Origin: a gamma proteobacterium symbiont of Ctena orbiculata
GTDB taxonomy: Bacteria; Pseudomonadota; Gammaproteobacteria; Chromatiales; Chromatiaceae
Direction: 5' to 3'
Assembly (NCBI GenBank): GCA_003058525.1
Contig: QBVD01000016.1
Span: 1 to 42,012 of the forward strand
DNA: 42,012 nucleotides
Position 1 is the first letter of the stretch, and each line of letters begins with the position of its first letter. The translations under genes were made by a program, and so were the position numbers. Below the pieces are notes generated by a model. It searched no databases, was not told the DNA's origin, and worked only from the letters and a program-made list of their open reading frames with translations. Positions 1 through 6,583 of this stretch are shown here, in pieces.

Positions 1-26
1 TCTTGTGGTTGATCGACTACCGGCAT
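1..26 (-). CDS. 5' end of a leftward gene running off the left edge
   Basis: Only the first eight codons are visible (reading MPVVDQPQ), so no function can be given. The start is supported by a strong Shine-Dalgarno AGGAGA placed 8 nt before the ATG at 26. Transcription runs leftward, away from the attachment core. If the window is a circular phage genome cut at an arbitrary point, this is a phage gene left of attP. If it is a tandem integration, it belongs to the neighbouring element. The short reading frame itself is weak evidence; the ribosome site is the main support. Confidence 0.45.
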
Positions 27-86
27 CGTCTTTCTCCTGTCTATTTCATTGGGTGGAAAAACCTAAATACAGACAAGCGCGAAGGA

Positions 87-102
87 TAACCCATGTGGGT
101 TA
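87..102. repeat. 16-bp perfect palindrome left of the attachment core
   Basis: TAACCCATGTGGGTTA is a perfect palindrome. It lies in the gene-free stretch 27-204, which also holds an inverted repeat TAGGTG (144-149) / CACCTA (161-166). Neither is followed by a T-tract, so they do not look like terminators. Their position beside the core suggests arm-type binding sites for integrase, excisionase or a bending protein, but that is inference. I see nothing else in 27-204. Confidence 0.4.
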
Positions 103-204
103 ATTACGGGATGACGGATAGAGATCAATATGCCTTAGTGCGGTAGGTGTTGCGGACGCCCACCTAAGTTATTGAAATTAAAGGGCTAGGATTCGACAAT
201 ACCC

Positions 205-249
205 CTCATAATGCTGGGGTCGGCAGTTCGAATCTGCCCCTTGCTACCA
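205..249 (+). other. attachment-site core: 3' fragment of elongator tRNA-Met
   Basis: The segment has an anticodon loop CTCATAA (anticodon CAT at 207-209), the 3' anticodon strand TGCTG, a variable loop GGGTC, a complete T-arm (GGCAG TTCGAAT CTGCC, 222-238), a 3' acceptor strand and CCA (247-249). The D-arm and 5' acceptor strand are absent. The upstream sequence cannot pair with TGCTG or CCTTGCT, so this is not a functional tRNA. It ends 10 bp from the integrase stop codon, as in phages that integrate into the 3' half of a tRNA. Elongator Met is favoured over Ile(CAT) by the variable loop, by comparison with enteric tRNA-Met. Confidence 0.85.
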
Positions 250-259
250 ATCAAATCAA

Positions 260-1432
260 TTAGTTACGGCCTTCGCGCCGTGTCTGTTTCGTCTCCTCGT
301 CCCACAATTGTGGGACAGTTCGTAAAATTACGGTGGTGTTTCTCTGCACTTTTTCCGCCTCTTCCAGCAGTCTTGCCAGTCCAGGCGGGCTGTAGTGTGC
401 CGTTACATCCTGTATCTCATGACCCAATAATGCCTTGCGGTATTCCCAGGGGATTGCCACGGCTTCCATGCGTACCCCGAAGGTGTGACGGAGGTTGTGA
501 ACCCCCTTCTTGAAACCCTCGGTGGGCAGTCCTGCTTTCTCCCAGGCAGTGCGCCATCCGCTGTTGTTCATCCTCAGCATCCGGCCCTTGGGCCCCGGGA
601 ACACCAGGTTATCGTCATTCCCTCGCTGTCCGTCTATAATCGATCTCGCAGTGGCATTGCAGATCAAATACCGGCCAACCTGGTCGGAGGCCCGTTTCCT
701 TGAGTTGCCCTTCCGGATCTCTGGCGGAATCCACCAGACCGCCCCGGAGGGCAACCCTGGGGCCATTACCTCGTGTTCCCAGGTCAATGAACAAATCTCC
801 TGCTCTCTGGCCCCTGTGTTGACCCCAAACAGTGTCGGGGCTATCAGGTGCTTTGCTGTCGTTTTGTTCATCTTCGCTACCAGCTTGTCCTGCTCATCCC
901 ATCCGAGAGGGTAGGGTGGCAGGGTATCGTTCCAGTCTGGCGGCACGATCTTGGGGACTGCCGTGGCCAGCCATGGCTTGTTGCCGTCCCGCAGAACCCT
1001 GGCAGCGTAGTTCAAGACCGCTACCGCCGTCCGGTAGGCCCTCGCCAGCGTGCTGGATCGTCTCAGCCCGTGCTGTTCCTCTTCGAATCTGAGGAACGCG
1101 CCCTGGTGGACGTGTGAGATAGGCAATCCGCCTATATAGTTATCCAACAGCTTTAGATCCTGTCTGGCCCGCTCCGGGTCTTTCCCCCGGCGCTCAATCG
1201 ATATAACGTACTTGACCGCGGCTTCCCTGAACGTGTGCTCATGTCGCCTCGGTCCATTCAGTATTTCCTCCTTTGCCTCAGCTACCTTTTGCTCGAGAAT
1301 CAGCGCCGCATCGCCGATTTCTCGGCAGCCAGTAGATTCTCGAATTGACTTCCTGATTCCACCGACGGTGACGACTTTGTCGATGTGCCAGATTTCGCCC
1401 CTCTTTGTGAGGCCTGCCGGTCTGTCTTGCAT
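260..1432 (-). CDS. int: tyrosine-recombinase integrase
   Basis: 390 aa, full length for a phage integrase. The catalytic set is visible: R209 (TGAR), H312 and R315 (HNLRHTF), H338 (LLGH) and nucleophile Y347 (AHYS). The N-terminal ~60 residues begin LTKRGEIWHID, the usual integrase arm-binding start, which supports ATG 1432. It should recombine attP with the tRNA-Met 3' end; the core lies immediately downstream at 205-249. The first 133 bp overlap the end of the excisionase-like gene in another frame, so expression is probably coupled. A 14-bp palindrome (CCCACAATTGTGGG, 301-314) lies inside the 3' end of the gene. Confidence 0.96.
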   Translation of the reverse strand: MQDRPAGLTKRGEIWHIDKVVTVGGIRKSIRESTGCREIGDAALILEQKVAEAKEEILNGPRRHEHTFREAAVKYVISIERRGKDPERARQDLKLLDNYIGGLPISHVHQGAFLRFEEEQHGLRRSSTLARAYRTAVAVLNYAARVLRDGNKPWLATAVPKIVPPDWNDTLPPYPLGWDEQDKLVAKMNKTTAKHLIAPTLFGVNTGAREQEICSLTWEHEVMAPGLPSGAVWWIPPEIRKGNSRKRASDQVGRYLICNATARSIIDGQRGNDDNLVFPGPKGRMLRMNNSGWRTAWEKAGLPTEGFKKGVHNLRHTFGVRMEAVAIPWEYRKALLGHEIQDVTAHYSPPGLARLLEEAEKVQRNTTVILRTVPQLWDEETKQTRREGRN

Positions 1433-1647
1433 GGTGTTTCTTCCTCCCGGCGGGCGTCCGCAGGGGGTATTGTAGGCAAAGTATTAATGAAATCGTCAAG
1501 GTGCGTGATGTCGTAGCGCACCATGTTTCGCTTGTTTCCCTTTTTAATCAGGCGCTTACTCACATACGGCGCGATCTCCTCTGTGAAGATTCGTACCGAC
1601 ATGCCGCAATACTCGGCGGCGTCTTCTTGTGTGAGTAGTCGTTGCAT
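1300..1647 (-). CDS. excisionase-like small HTH DNA-binding protein
   Basis: 115 aa. Residues 1-60 form a compact winged-helix/AlpA-Xis-like module (LLTQEDAAEYCGMSVRIF, then a basic stretch with KKGNKRNMVRYD). The remainder is polar and low-complexity, and it coincides with the region overlapping int (1300-1432), so only the N-terminal part is likely to be structured. Position directly upstream of int in the same operon is classic for a recombination directionality factor. The RBS is weak (AGG close to the ATG). An AlpA-like transcriptional regulator is the alternative. Confidence 0.75.
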   Translation of the reverse strand: MQRLLTQEDAAEYCGMSVRIFTEEIAPYVSKRLIKKGNKRNMVRYDITHLDDFINTLPTIPPADARREEETPCKTDRQASQRGAKSGTSTKSSPSVESGSQFENLLAAEKSAMRR

Positions 1648-1714
1648 ACCTATCTCTACTTACCTATCACTATCGCCCGGCATCCTTGTGCCTGATGTAG
1701 CGGGGTTGCATTAA

Positions 1715-2134
1715 TCAGCAGCCAATAAAATCTTCGATAGACCATTCATCTGCCTTTCCCGGGTTTTTCTTAATGTGCATTTCATAGGCTCTTACTGCCT
1801 CCATGTACTCGGCTACTTGGTCTTTAATCGGTTCATCAAGCGAGTAGCACATACCGAGATCTTCAACCGCACTGATTAGGTCGCTGCACTCCTCGCATGT
1901 GTATGCTGCAGCCAGCGGCACTGCGTAGTCGCCATAAATTCGTTCTTCGATGTCGCTTTTGATATGCCGATACCTGTGGAACTTAAATACCTCATCTCCT
2001 GGATTGATCAGGCTCCCGCATGCACAGCACTTCTTGCGCCTGCCTAACACAGGCATTAGTTGCAACTTTCCTGGTCCTTCCCACCAACTATCAAAGTCGG
2101 CAGGGTCGAAATCACAGCTACATGCTAGGCTCAT
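1715..2134 (-). CDS. small protein with paired CxxC motifs (putative zinc-binding)
   Basis: 139 aa, function unrecognised. Two CxxC-type pairs (CCACGSLI near residue 36, and CEECSDLI further on) flank a basic region with FHRYRH, suggesting a zinc ribbon. A longer frame opens at 2179, but ATG 2134 is preferred. It has a good Shine-Dalgarno (GAGGTGAGT) directly upstream, and this start removes an overlap with the 54-aa gene at 2167-2331. The same 15-bp start sequence, GAGGTGAGTATGAGC, precedes that upstream gene. It sits in the left early operon with other small genes. Confidence 0.75.
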   Translation of the reverse strand: MSLACSCDFDPADFDSWWEGPGKLQLMPVLGRRKKCCACGSLINPGDEVFKFHRYRHIKSDIEERIYGDYAVPLAAAYTCEECSDLISAVEDLGMCYSLDEPIKDQVAEYMEAVRAYEMHIKKNPGKADEWSIEDFIGC

Positions 2135-2166
2135 ACTCACCTCATAATCGTTTTCAGTTAGGTGCG

Positions 2167-2331
2167 TTAGCAATCCCATTCAAGAAGAGCGCTCCGAACA
2201 GCCTCTTCAGTCTCATAACCGCTGGCTCTGAATAAACCGAAGGAATTCACAACCTCGACTTCTAGTCCAGCGTCTATTGCTCGCTGTAGCATGTTCGATA
2301 CTGCTTCATGTCCGGTATTCTCTTCGCTCAT
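2167..2331 (-). CDS. 54-aa hypothetical protein
   Basis: Reads MSEENTGHEAVSNMLQRAID... and ends ...LLEWDC. It is acidic, probably helical, and without recognised motifs. The start ATG at 2331 follows GAGGTGAGT, the same ribosome site as the next gene at 2134. It fills the space between 2134 and 2361 without long overlaps and is co-directional with all neighbours, which supports it despite its size. The central pattern GLEVEVVNSFGLFRASGYETEEAV could be a small alpha/beta fold; function unknown. Confidence 0.65.
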   Translation of the reverse strand: MSEENTGHEAVSNMLQRAIDAGLEVEVVNSFGLFRASGYETEEAVRSALLEWDC

Positions 2332-2360
2332 ACTCACCTCTCAGGGCTTTGGGGGTTCAG

Positions 2361-2573
2361 CTACGCTGTTAGCGAATACTCGTCGCATCGTTGCTCTGGT
2401 ATTTCTACGCTGCAATTGGTGAAAGCATTACTAAGCGTCGTCGCCAGCCTTGATGCCTCTGGCGTTCTGGCATCTACCTCATCCATGATTTCAATAAATG
2501 CTCTCGCTTCCTCAGCGGTCTCAAGGATGATAGTGATGGGCTTATAAACCAGGTTGTCTTGCTTGATTCTCAT
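2361..2573 (-). CDS. 70-aa hypothetical protein
   Basis: Reads MRIKQDNLVYKPITIILETAEEARAF..., a beta strand followed by an acidic helix, without a known motif. Its ATG overlaps the stop codon of the preceding gene (ATGA, 2570-2573), indicating translational coupling. Part of the leftward pL operon. Function unknown; small early phage proteins of this kind often modulate host factors, but nothing in the sequence shows that here. Confidence 0.7.
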   Translation of the reverse strand: MRIKQDNLVYKPITIILETAEEARAFIEIMDEVDARTPEASRLATTLSNAFTNCSVEIPEQRCDEYSLTA

Positions 2574-2815
2574 CTCTCAGCCTCTTGGTGTTTGGTCTCA
2601 GCGCAATTTAGAATAATTTCGTCGCTTTCATTCCAGCATGCAGCGCAAACCCTAACGGTTTCATCTTCTCCGCGCATATATGAGAACTGGACCCATTTTT
2701 CACCGACAGTTCCAGTGCCACAAATAACGCATGGCTTACCGTAGTTTTTAGACCCATCTCTTTCCTTGATTGGCCGTCTTCTATACCCGTCGATTCTTGG
2801 GTAGCTTTTACTCAT
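2570..2815 (-). CDS. 81-aa protein with two CxxC motifs
   Basis: Begins MSKSYPRIDGYRRRP (basic), then CVICGTG and, about 30 residues on, CAACWNES. The two CxxC pairs suggest a single treble-clef or zinc-ribbon domain. Stop and start overlap (ATGA) with the 70-aa gene downstream. Co-directional with the operon; function unrecognised. The basic N-terminus plus zinc ribbon would fit nucleic-acid binding (inference). Confidence 0.7.
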   Translation of the reverse strand: MSKSYPRIDGYRRRPIKERDGSKNYGKPCVICGTGTVGEKWVQFSYMRGEDETVRVCAACWNESDEIILNCAETKHQEAER

Positions 2816-2824
2816 ATCTACTGC

Positions 2825-3082
2825 CTACTGTTGGTCAGGGAAGTCAAGATCCTTCCTTGCGCGGTCCAGTAAAGCTGGCACATCGGTTAATCTTGGGTCT
2901 CCTCCTTGGTCCAAGGTCACACAAGCGTCCGCATGACACCATCCGAGGGCTTCCATACGCTGACTCTCTATGTAGTGTTCTAACCTTGTATAACATGTAC
3001 TTGTAGGATAGATTCCTGACGAATCAGGATTGTCCAGCATGTCGCTGATAATGGTGCATATCGCCGATCTGTCTTTATCCAT
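2825..3082 (-). CDS. 85-aa hypothetical protein
   Basis: Begins MDKDRSAICTIISDMLDNP, with three Cys residues in the middle and an Arg/Asp-rich C-terminus. The start ATG 3082 has a purine-rich RBS (GAGAGAGGG) in a leader that closely resembles the leader of the NinB-like gene at 16300 (see the element at 3134-3158). Function unrecognised. It is the first gene after a 200-bp gene-free gap, so it may head its own sub-operon. Confidence 0.65.
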   Translation of the reverse strand: MDKDRSAICTIISDMLDNPDSSGIYPTSTCYTRLEHYIESQRMEALGWCHADACVTLDQGGDPRLTDVPALLDRARKDLDFPDQQ

Positions 3083-3133
3083 CTCTATACCCTCTCTCTA
3101 TCAAACCCAATACCAATATAGTTTACTCAGGTA

Positions 3134-3158
3134 GTTATAGGGAATGTTTCTTTATAAC
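3134..3158 (-). promoter_or_regulatory. palindromic leader element, copy 1
   Basis: GTTATA...TATAAC flanks a core TATAGGGAATGTTTC (3136-3150). The same 15-bp core occurs at 16229-16243. In both cases the element sits about 60 bp upstream of a start codon, is followed in gene orientation by ATAACTACC, and the leader ends with a similar RBS (GATAGAGARAGG). It may be an operator, a promoter-associated site or an RNA hairpin. The gap 3159-3284 otherwise holds only a 17-codon open stretch (3174-3227 region, minus strand) ending ...IRKDLDR that I do not call as a gene. Confidence 0.55.
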
Positions 3159-3284
3159 GTCTGTTATCTGTCCAGATCCTTACGGATAGCCGCTTTAACT
3201 TTCACCATTGCTGACATGGGGTTTGTGGTCCAGTCAGCGCCTAAGCGGGAATCTCGCTATCGCTCGATCCCCTGTGTTTCATCG

Positions 3285-3611
3285 TTATTTTGCTAGGTGC
3301 TTTACAGCCATAGCGTAAATTTCTTTAAGCGTTGTCCAGCTTACTTGTATTTCTTGCACGAACTCGCCTGTTCCATCGCATAGATAACAATTATCATCGA
3401 TATCGCCATTTTTGTTTAAACAGGCAGGGCAATCGCTGATAATTTTTTCATTAAACTCACCAATCAGTAATGCTTTGGCTCCATTTTCTGCGGTCAATGC
3501 TTTCGGCATCGCAACATAACCAGCCGGTGAAGCAGTCGGAACAGCTCTTTTTTTGTAGAGTTCGCATGTACTGCATTTCGGATCATACTTTCTCCAATCT
3601 ATCAGACTCAT
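3285..3611 (-). CDS. 108-aa protein with CxxC pairs
   Basis: Begins MSLIDWRKYDPKCSTCELYKK; a second cluster reads CPACLNKNGD...CYLCDGTGEF, resembling a DnaJ-type or rubredoxin-like zinc knuckle. Good RBS (GAGGTAAG) 8 nt before ATG 3611. A structural Zn module is likely; function unknown. The stop is followed by the gene-free leader region 3083-3284. It sits next to the recombination genes in the left operon. Confidence 0.7.
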   Translation of the reverse strand: MSLIDWRKYDPKCSTCELYKKRAVPTASPAGYVAMPKALTAENGAKALLIGEFNEKIISDCPACLNKNGDIDDNCYLCDGTGEFVQEIQVSWTTLKEIYAMAVKHLAK

Positions 3612-3629
3612 CGCTGCTTACCTCTACCG

Positions 3630-3968
3630 TTATGCCTCTGGCCTGCCTGTTAGTTTCATTAAGTCAGCAGGGCTGCATACTCGCTTAATATCTATCGTGT
3701 ACTCCGGCGTTAACGCTGCGGAGAGCTGCAATAGCATGTCTTTCTGTGCTTCCAGGACCTCTTGTACCCCTTGGGCGTCTGAAGTCCTTACAGCAAGGTC
3801 CATTAAGCCGTGTACCGTCTTGTTCAGAGTGTTGTACCAGCGTATTGCAGTCCAGGCCGTTTCCATTTCCCCGGAGTCTTTGTTCTTCCTGTTGCCAGAT
3901 TGCTGGATCATCCAGGAATGGGAATCGGCGGCGATCCGATATCGTTCGTTTACGGGTATTACTGTCAT
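3630..3968 (-). CDS. DUF5405-like phage protein
   Basis: 112 aa. The N-terminus (VNERYRIAADSHSWMIQQ) matches the pattern I associate with DUF5405 proteins, which occur beside phage recombination and replication genes; their biochemical role is not established. The remainder is helical with a conserved-looking Trp pair (AWTAIRWYNT). The start at 3968 overlaps the 3' end of the exonuclease gene by 4 bp, so translation is coupled. The family call rests on pattern memory only. Confidence 0.7.
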   Translation of the reverse strand: MTVIPVNERYRIAADSHSWMIQQSGNRKNKDSGEMETAWTAIRWYNTLNKTVHGLMDLAVRTSDAQGVQEVLEAQKDMLLQLSAALTPEYTIDIKRVCSPADLMKLTGRPEA

Positions 3969-4576
3969 GCTGCTGCCTTCTTTAGCTGCTCAATCATTAC
4001 AATCAGTTCCTGATTAAACTTGATGACACCCTCTTCAAGCTCCTGAACTCTCGCTTTATCCAATTCAAAGCGCTTCACAAAAAGCTGGTATTCCTCCGGC
4101 AACCGTGGATCGAACGAAACAAAGTCACACCATTGGCGCTCAGTGCAAGCCATTTGCCAGTACATTTGATCCATGTATTTCTTGTCGATCTTGGCGGACA
4201 GAAAAGTGTTGATGTGAGTGGCGGTATTTGGGCATTTGATTTCAACCAGGCCATCATCACCAACCAATCCATCCGGGGAAGCGCCAGACATATCGATGAT
4301 AGGGTGGTCGATAAAGCCTACTTGCTCGACCTCATTATCAGTCATGAATATGTAGGCGTCTCTGGCTTGTGGTTCTGTGTCGACGCCCCACTGCATGGCC
4401 GCATTGGTGTAACCCTCTTCTTTTTGGCCTGTAAGGCGCTCCACAAGAAGCTGTGCCATATAATTGGCTCTTGCTGCTGCCCAGCCTGAGCGAGTTTTAG
4501 CTAGCACATCGCCGACCTTTGAGGCCGTCACCTTCCCGCAGCGAGCGGCAAACCATTCTTTCGAAAGCTGTTCCAT
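3965..4576 (-). CDS. lambda-Exo/YqaJ-type 5'-3' recombination exonuclease
   Basis: 203 aa. The N-terminus SKEWFAARCGKVTASKVGDV is the signature start of YqaJ/lambda Exo nucleases. Probable metal ligands and catalytic residues are E68 (GVDTEPQAR), D102 (GASPDGLVG), E112 and K114 (VEIKCP). The family degrades one strand of duplex DNA to give 3' tails for annealing. The ERF annealing protein lies immediately upstream with overlapping stop and start (TAATG), so the two form a two-component recombinase. Length is typical for the family. Confidence 0.93.
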   Translation of the reverse strand: MEQLSKEWFAARCGKVTASKVGDVLAKTRSGWAAARANYMAQLLVERLTGQKEEGYTNAAMQWGVDTEPQARDAYIFMTDNEVEQVGFIDHPIIDMSGASPDGLVGDDGLVEIKCPNTATHINTFLSAKIDKKYMDQMYWQMACTERQWCDFVSFDPRLPEEYQLFVKRFELDKARVQELEEGVIKFNQELIVMIEQLKKAAA

Positions 4577-5316
4577 TATTGTTTCCTCTTCTGCTCAAGG
4601 CGCATCACTGCTCCGTTATACTTGTTTGCAGGAAGCTGCCCGAGGTCGTCGATCTTCAGTACCTTGAGGAACTGTGCTTTGTTAGCACCTACCTCAGAAA
4701 TAAGGCTTTCGAGATCTGCGACTTGTTCGTCGTTGATTGTTTCAACACCAAACCCATTGCCGTCATCGTCACCCTCGTCGCTTGCTGCAACGCCGGTTAC
4801 TGATTCGAATGTGGCGATTTCCAGGTAGGTCTTTGTTGATTTGATCTGCTGGATCGGATTCTTACTGCCAGAAGAATCAGGCGGGGCCTTCATGGTCACA
4901 CTTTCACTGTGGCCAAGTTCGTGGGTCAAGATGCACGATACAGTAATCAGATCATCATCATTTTGGTTGATGTCCCATCTGGCGTTCAGGCCGTGTTTGC
5001 CGAGTTCGGCGTTAACAGTATTTACTAGCGAGTGCTTTGAGGCATACCTGGAGTCGTACTGTTTGTTTACCTTGTCCTTGATGACCTTGGGTGGGTTGCG
5101 CTTGAAGTTCGCAACAGCAGCATGGTAAGCCTTGCGTGCATTGTTCTTCTCCCATCGTTCCTCAAGCTGCATAAGCTTATCCAGCTTTTCGAGATCCGCA
5201 CCTTGTTGTACAGCCATCTCAACCATGTTGACGGGGGTCATTGTGGTATTGTTGTTCTGGATCTCTGGTAGAGTTTCGTCAACCTCAACCAACTGTGTCT
5301 CTTCCGCGTTACTCAT
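4576..5316 (-). CDS. erf: ERF-family single-strand annealing protein
   Basis: 246 aa from ATG 5316. A GTG three codons earlier is possible, but AAGGTG sits 6 nt before this ATG. The ERF core is recognisable: helical N-terminus with ARKAYHAAVANFKR, YDSRYAS, then QQIKSTKTYLEIATFESVTGVA followed by an acidic DEGDDDGN stretch. The family forms rings on ssDNA and anneals complementary strands. Pairs with the lambda-type exonuclease immediately downstream. The tail (from about residue 190) is a separate helical domain with a conserved-type LKIDDLGQLPANKY. Confidence 0.92.
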   Translation of the reverse strand: MSNAEETQLVEVDETLPEIQNNNTTMTPVNMVEMAVQQGADLEKLDKLMQLEERWEKNNARKAYHAAVANFKRNPPKVIKDKVNKQYDSRYASKHSLVNTVNAELGKHGLNARWDINQNDDDLITVSCILTHELGHSESVTMKAPPDSSGSKNPIQQIKSTKTYLEIATFESVTGVAASDEGDDDGNGFGVETINDEQVADLESLISEVGANKAQFLKVLKIDDLGQLPANKYNGAVMRLEQKRKQ

Positions 5317-5317
5317 A

Positions 5318-5548
5318 TCAATCACCTTGCTTGTCTATAAATAAAAGCTTGGCTATTCGTGTCTTGCCATATTTACCACCAAGCCTGCGCTGAAATGCTT
5401 TGGCATTGTCAAGACTTGCCGCACCACGGTCTAAATACTGCTCAAACACAATCGGTCGGCTGTCTTCTCTGACATCGAATGTATCTCGCTCAGCCGTGAT
5501 CACATAAAGAGCGTCCGGTGGGTCGGTTGTTGGTTCTTTGTAGCTCAT
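5318..5548 (-). CDS. 76-aa hypothetical protein
   Basis: Reads MSYKEPTTDPPDALYVITAERD... and ends ...GKTRIAKLLFIDKQGD. It looks like a small alpha/beta protein; no family recognised. ATG 5548 is chosen over the upstream TTG because GGAG lies 6 nt before it. The 17-bp string upstream (AGCATAACAGATTGGAG) is identical to the one before the next gene at 6107. Lies 1 bp from the ERF start, so co-transcribed with the recombination pair. Confidence 0.7.
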   Translation of the reverse strand: MSYKEPTTDPPDALYVITAERDTFDVREDSRPIVFEQYLDRGAASLDNAKAFQRRLGGKYGKTRIAKLLFIDKQGD

Positions 5549-5564
5549 ATCTATCTCCAATCTG

Positions 5565-6107
5565 TTATGCTTGGCCGTCTACTTTTTCAGCAACGGTCTC
5601 AGTCCCACGGCGCGTTTTGATGTCTGTTACAGCGTAACCAATAGCCTTTATAAGCTCGTTACTGTTGACTGCCTTTTTCGCCTCAATGTGAGCATGGTCT
5701 TTTAATTTCTTATCAATTACCTTGAGCATCGAGTCTGTTTCGGTCTTTACATAGCTCTTAATGTTAGCCAGCAGCGGGTCTTCCTTGCATTGACCATTTG
5801 AGTTCAGCTTCCCCTGATACAAGGCGGTCATTTCCTGCTCAACCATATCCATGATTGAGTCGTATTCGGTTTTCTTATTCCAGCCATGAGTTATAGTGAT
5901 AGGCTGCTCAAGTAGAGTATTAATAACCATTTCTGTTTTTGCCTCAATGAGCTTTTTGGCTCGCTGGGCGATTAGCATCGCCTGTTCGTCAGAAAACTTT
6001 TCAAGGATACTGTTGGCAAGTGTCTGTGTTAGTTTGCGGCTCACCTCTTCGTTGATGTCGCCGTCCTCGTCAATCCAGTCAATTTCTACTTCTGCTGTTA
6101 ATTTCAT
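5565..6107 (-). CDS. 180-aa helical hypothetical protein
   Basis: Begins MKLTAEVEIDWIDEDGDINEEV, then long, probably coiled helices rich in Lys and Glu (for example AKKLIEAKTEMVINTLLEQ and MLKVIDKKLKDHAH). No known motif. The start is supported by GGAG 8 nt upstream. It sits just before the recombination genes; a role as an accessory to Exo/ERF is possible but not shown. Upstream lies a 95-bp imperfect inverted repeat (6128-6222). Confidence 0.72.
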   Translation of the reverse strand: MKLTAEVEIDWIDEDGDINEEVSRKLTQTLANSILEKFSDEQAMLIAQRAKKLIEAKTEMVINTLLEQPITITHGWNKKTEYDSIMDMVEQEMTALYQGKLNSNGQCKEDPLLANIKSYVKTETDSMLKVIDKKLKDHAHIEAKKAVNSNELIKAIGYAVTDIKTRRGTETVAEKVDGQA

Positions 6108-6127
6108 CTCTTACTCCAATCTGTTAT

Positions 6128-6222
6128 GCTCAGTGGCCAAGGGCAGTGGATTCTGACGGTTTATGGTGACTACCGACAACGCTATGACACCAACTCTAGC
6201 GCCACCACCCTTGCCGCTGAGC
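6128..6222 (-). repeat. 95-bp imperfect inverted repeat between genes
   Basis: Left arm GCTCAGTGGCCAAGGG (6128-6143) pairs with CCCTTGCCGCTGAGC (6208-6222), with one mismatch and one bulged base. A second, smaller stem, CGCTA / TAGCG, lies inside. Read on the coding strand it would form a long hairpin directly after the stop codon at 6225 and just before the RBS of the gene at 6107. It could be a structured RNA, a processing site or a recombination-site relic. Confidence 0.6.
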
Positions 6223-6224
6223 AC

Positions 6225-6419
6225 TTACTCCGCCTGCCTCCGCAGAAAGATACAGTCTGAATCATCGTTAACCGTCCGCACGGCTTTACGATTAGCGGCC
6301 TCACACAACATCTCATCCATGCGCTTGTGAGCGGCGTCAGCTTCTACAATATCGCCATTGTTAAACGCCGTTACCGCATCGATCGCCGCTGTTGCAAAAT
6401 CTTGTTTGGTGTAAAACAT
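6225..6419 (-). CDS. 64-aa hypothetical protein
   Basis: Begins MFYTKQDFATAAIDAVTAFNNG; helical, with two Cys, ending ...CIFLRRQAE. ATG 6419 has an RBS (GAGAGG) 7 nt upstream and overlaps the stop of the preceding small membrane frame (TGATG). A longer in-frame opening from GTG 6533 exists, but it translates the upstream membrane gene in the wrong frame and is not used. Function unknown. Confidence 0.68.
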   Translation of the reverse strand: MFYTKQDFATAAIDAVTAFNNGDIVEADAAHKRMDEMLCEAANRKAVRTVNDDSDCIFLRRQAE

Positions 6420-6583
6420 CAAAAGCCTCTCAGTAGTGCATGTATATGTGCGAGTGCGCCGCTCGCGTATAGCGAAAGAAGAAACACGACCCAAAAAGCC
6501 AAGGCTAAGCCGATTATCGGCCACAGCCTTCACTTTCTCCGGGCCTGGATTTCGTCCGGGGTGTATTCAGACTGACCTGTCAT
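6419..6583 (-). pseudogene. small membrane protein gene interrupted by in-frame TGA
   Basis: ATG 6583 opens MTGQSEYTPDEIQARRK, then TGA at codon 18 (6530-6532). The same frame continues RLWPIIGLALAFWVVFLLS..., a clear transmembrane helix after a basic stop-transfer-like patch. It ends in a TGA that overlaps the ATG of the next gene (TGATG). The junction overlap and the joined topology (polar N-terminus, RRK, one membrane span) suggest one 54-aa gene with a nonsense codon, perhaps TGG changed to TGA. Read-through, or internal initiation for the membrane half, are alternatives. Confidence 0.55.

Noticed and set aside
181-249. Possible tmRNA or complete tRNA (GGATTCGAC at 189 resembles a tmRNA 5' end)
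   Set aside because: The upstream part cannot pair with the anticodon 3' strand or acceptor strand, and there is no tag reading frame or tmRNA length; only the tRNA-Met 3' part is real.
301-314. Palindrome CCCACAATTGTGGG as an operator
   Set aside because: It lies inside the integrase coding end with no promoter nearby; a role in attachment is possible, but nothing supports it.
3134-3158. T7-like RNA polymerase promoter (ATAGGGA at 3138 and 16231)
   Set aside because: The upstream bases do not resemble a T7-type promoter, no phage RNA polymerase gene is visible, and the palindrome and leader similarity explain the match better.
6225-6533. 102-aa protein from GTG 6533
   Set aside because: The first 38 codons read the membrane gene in another frame; ATG 6419 has a good RBS and a TGATG overlap.
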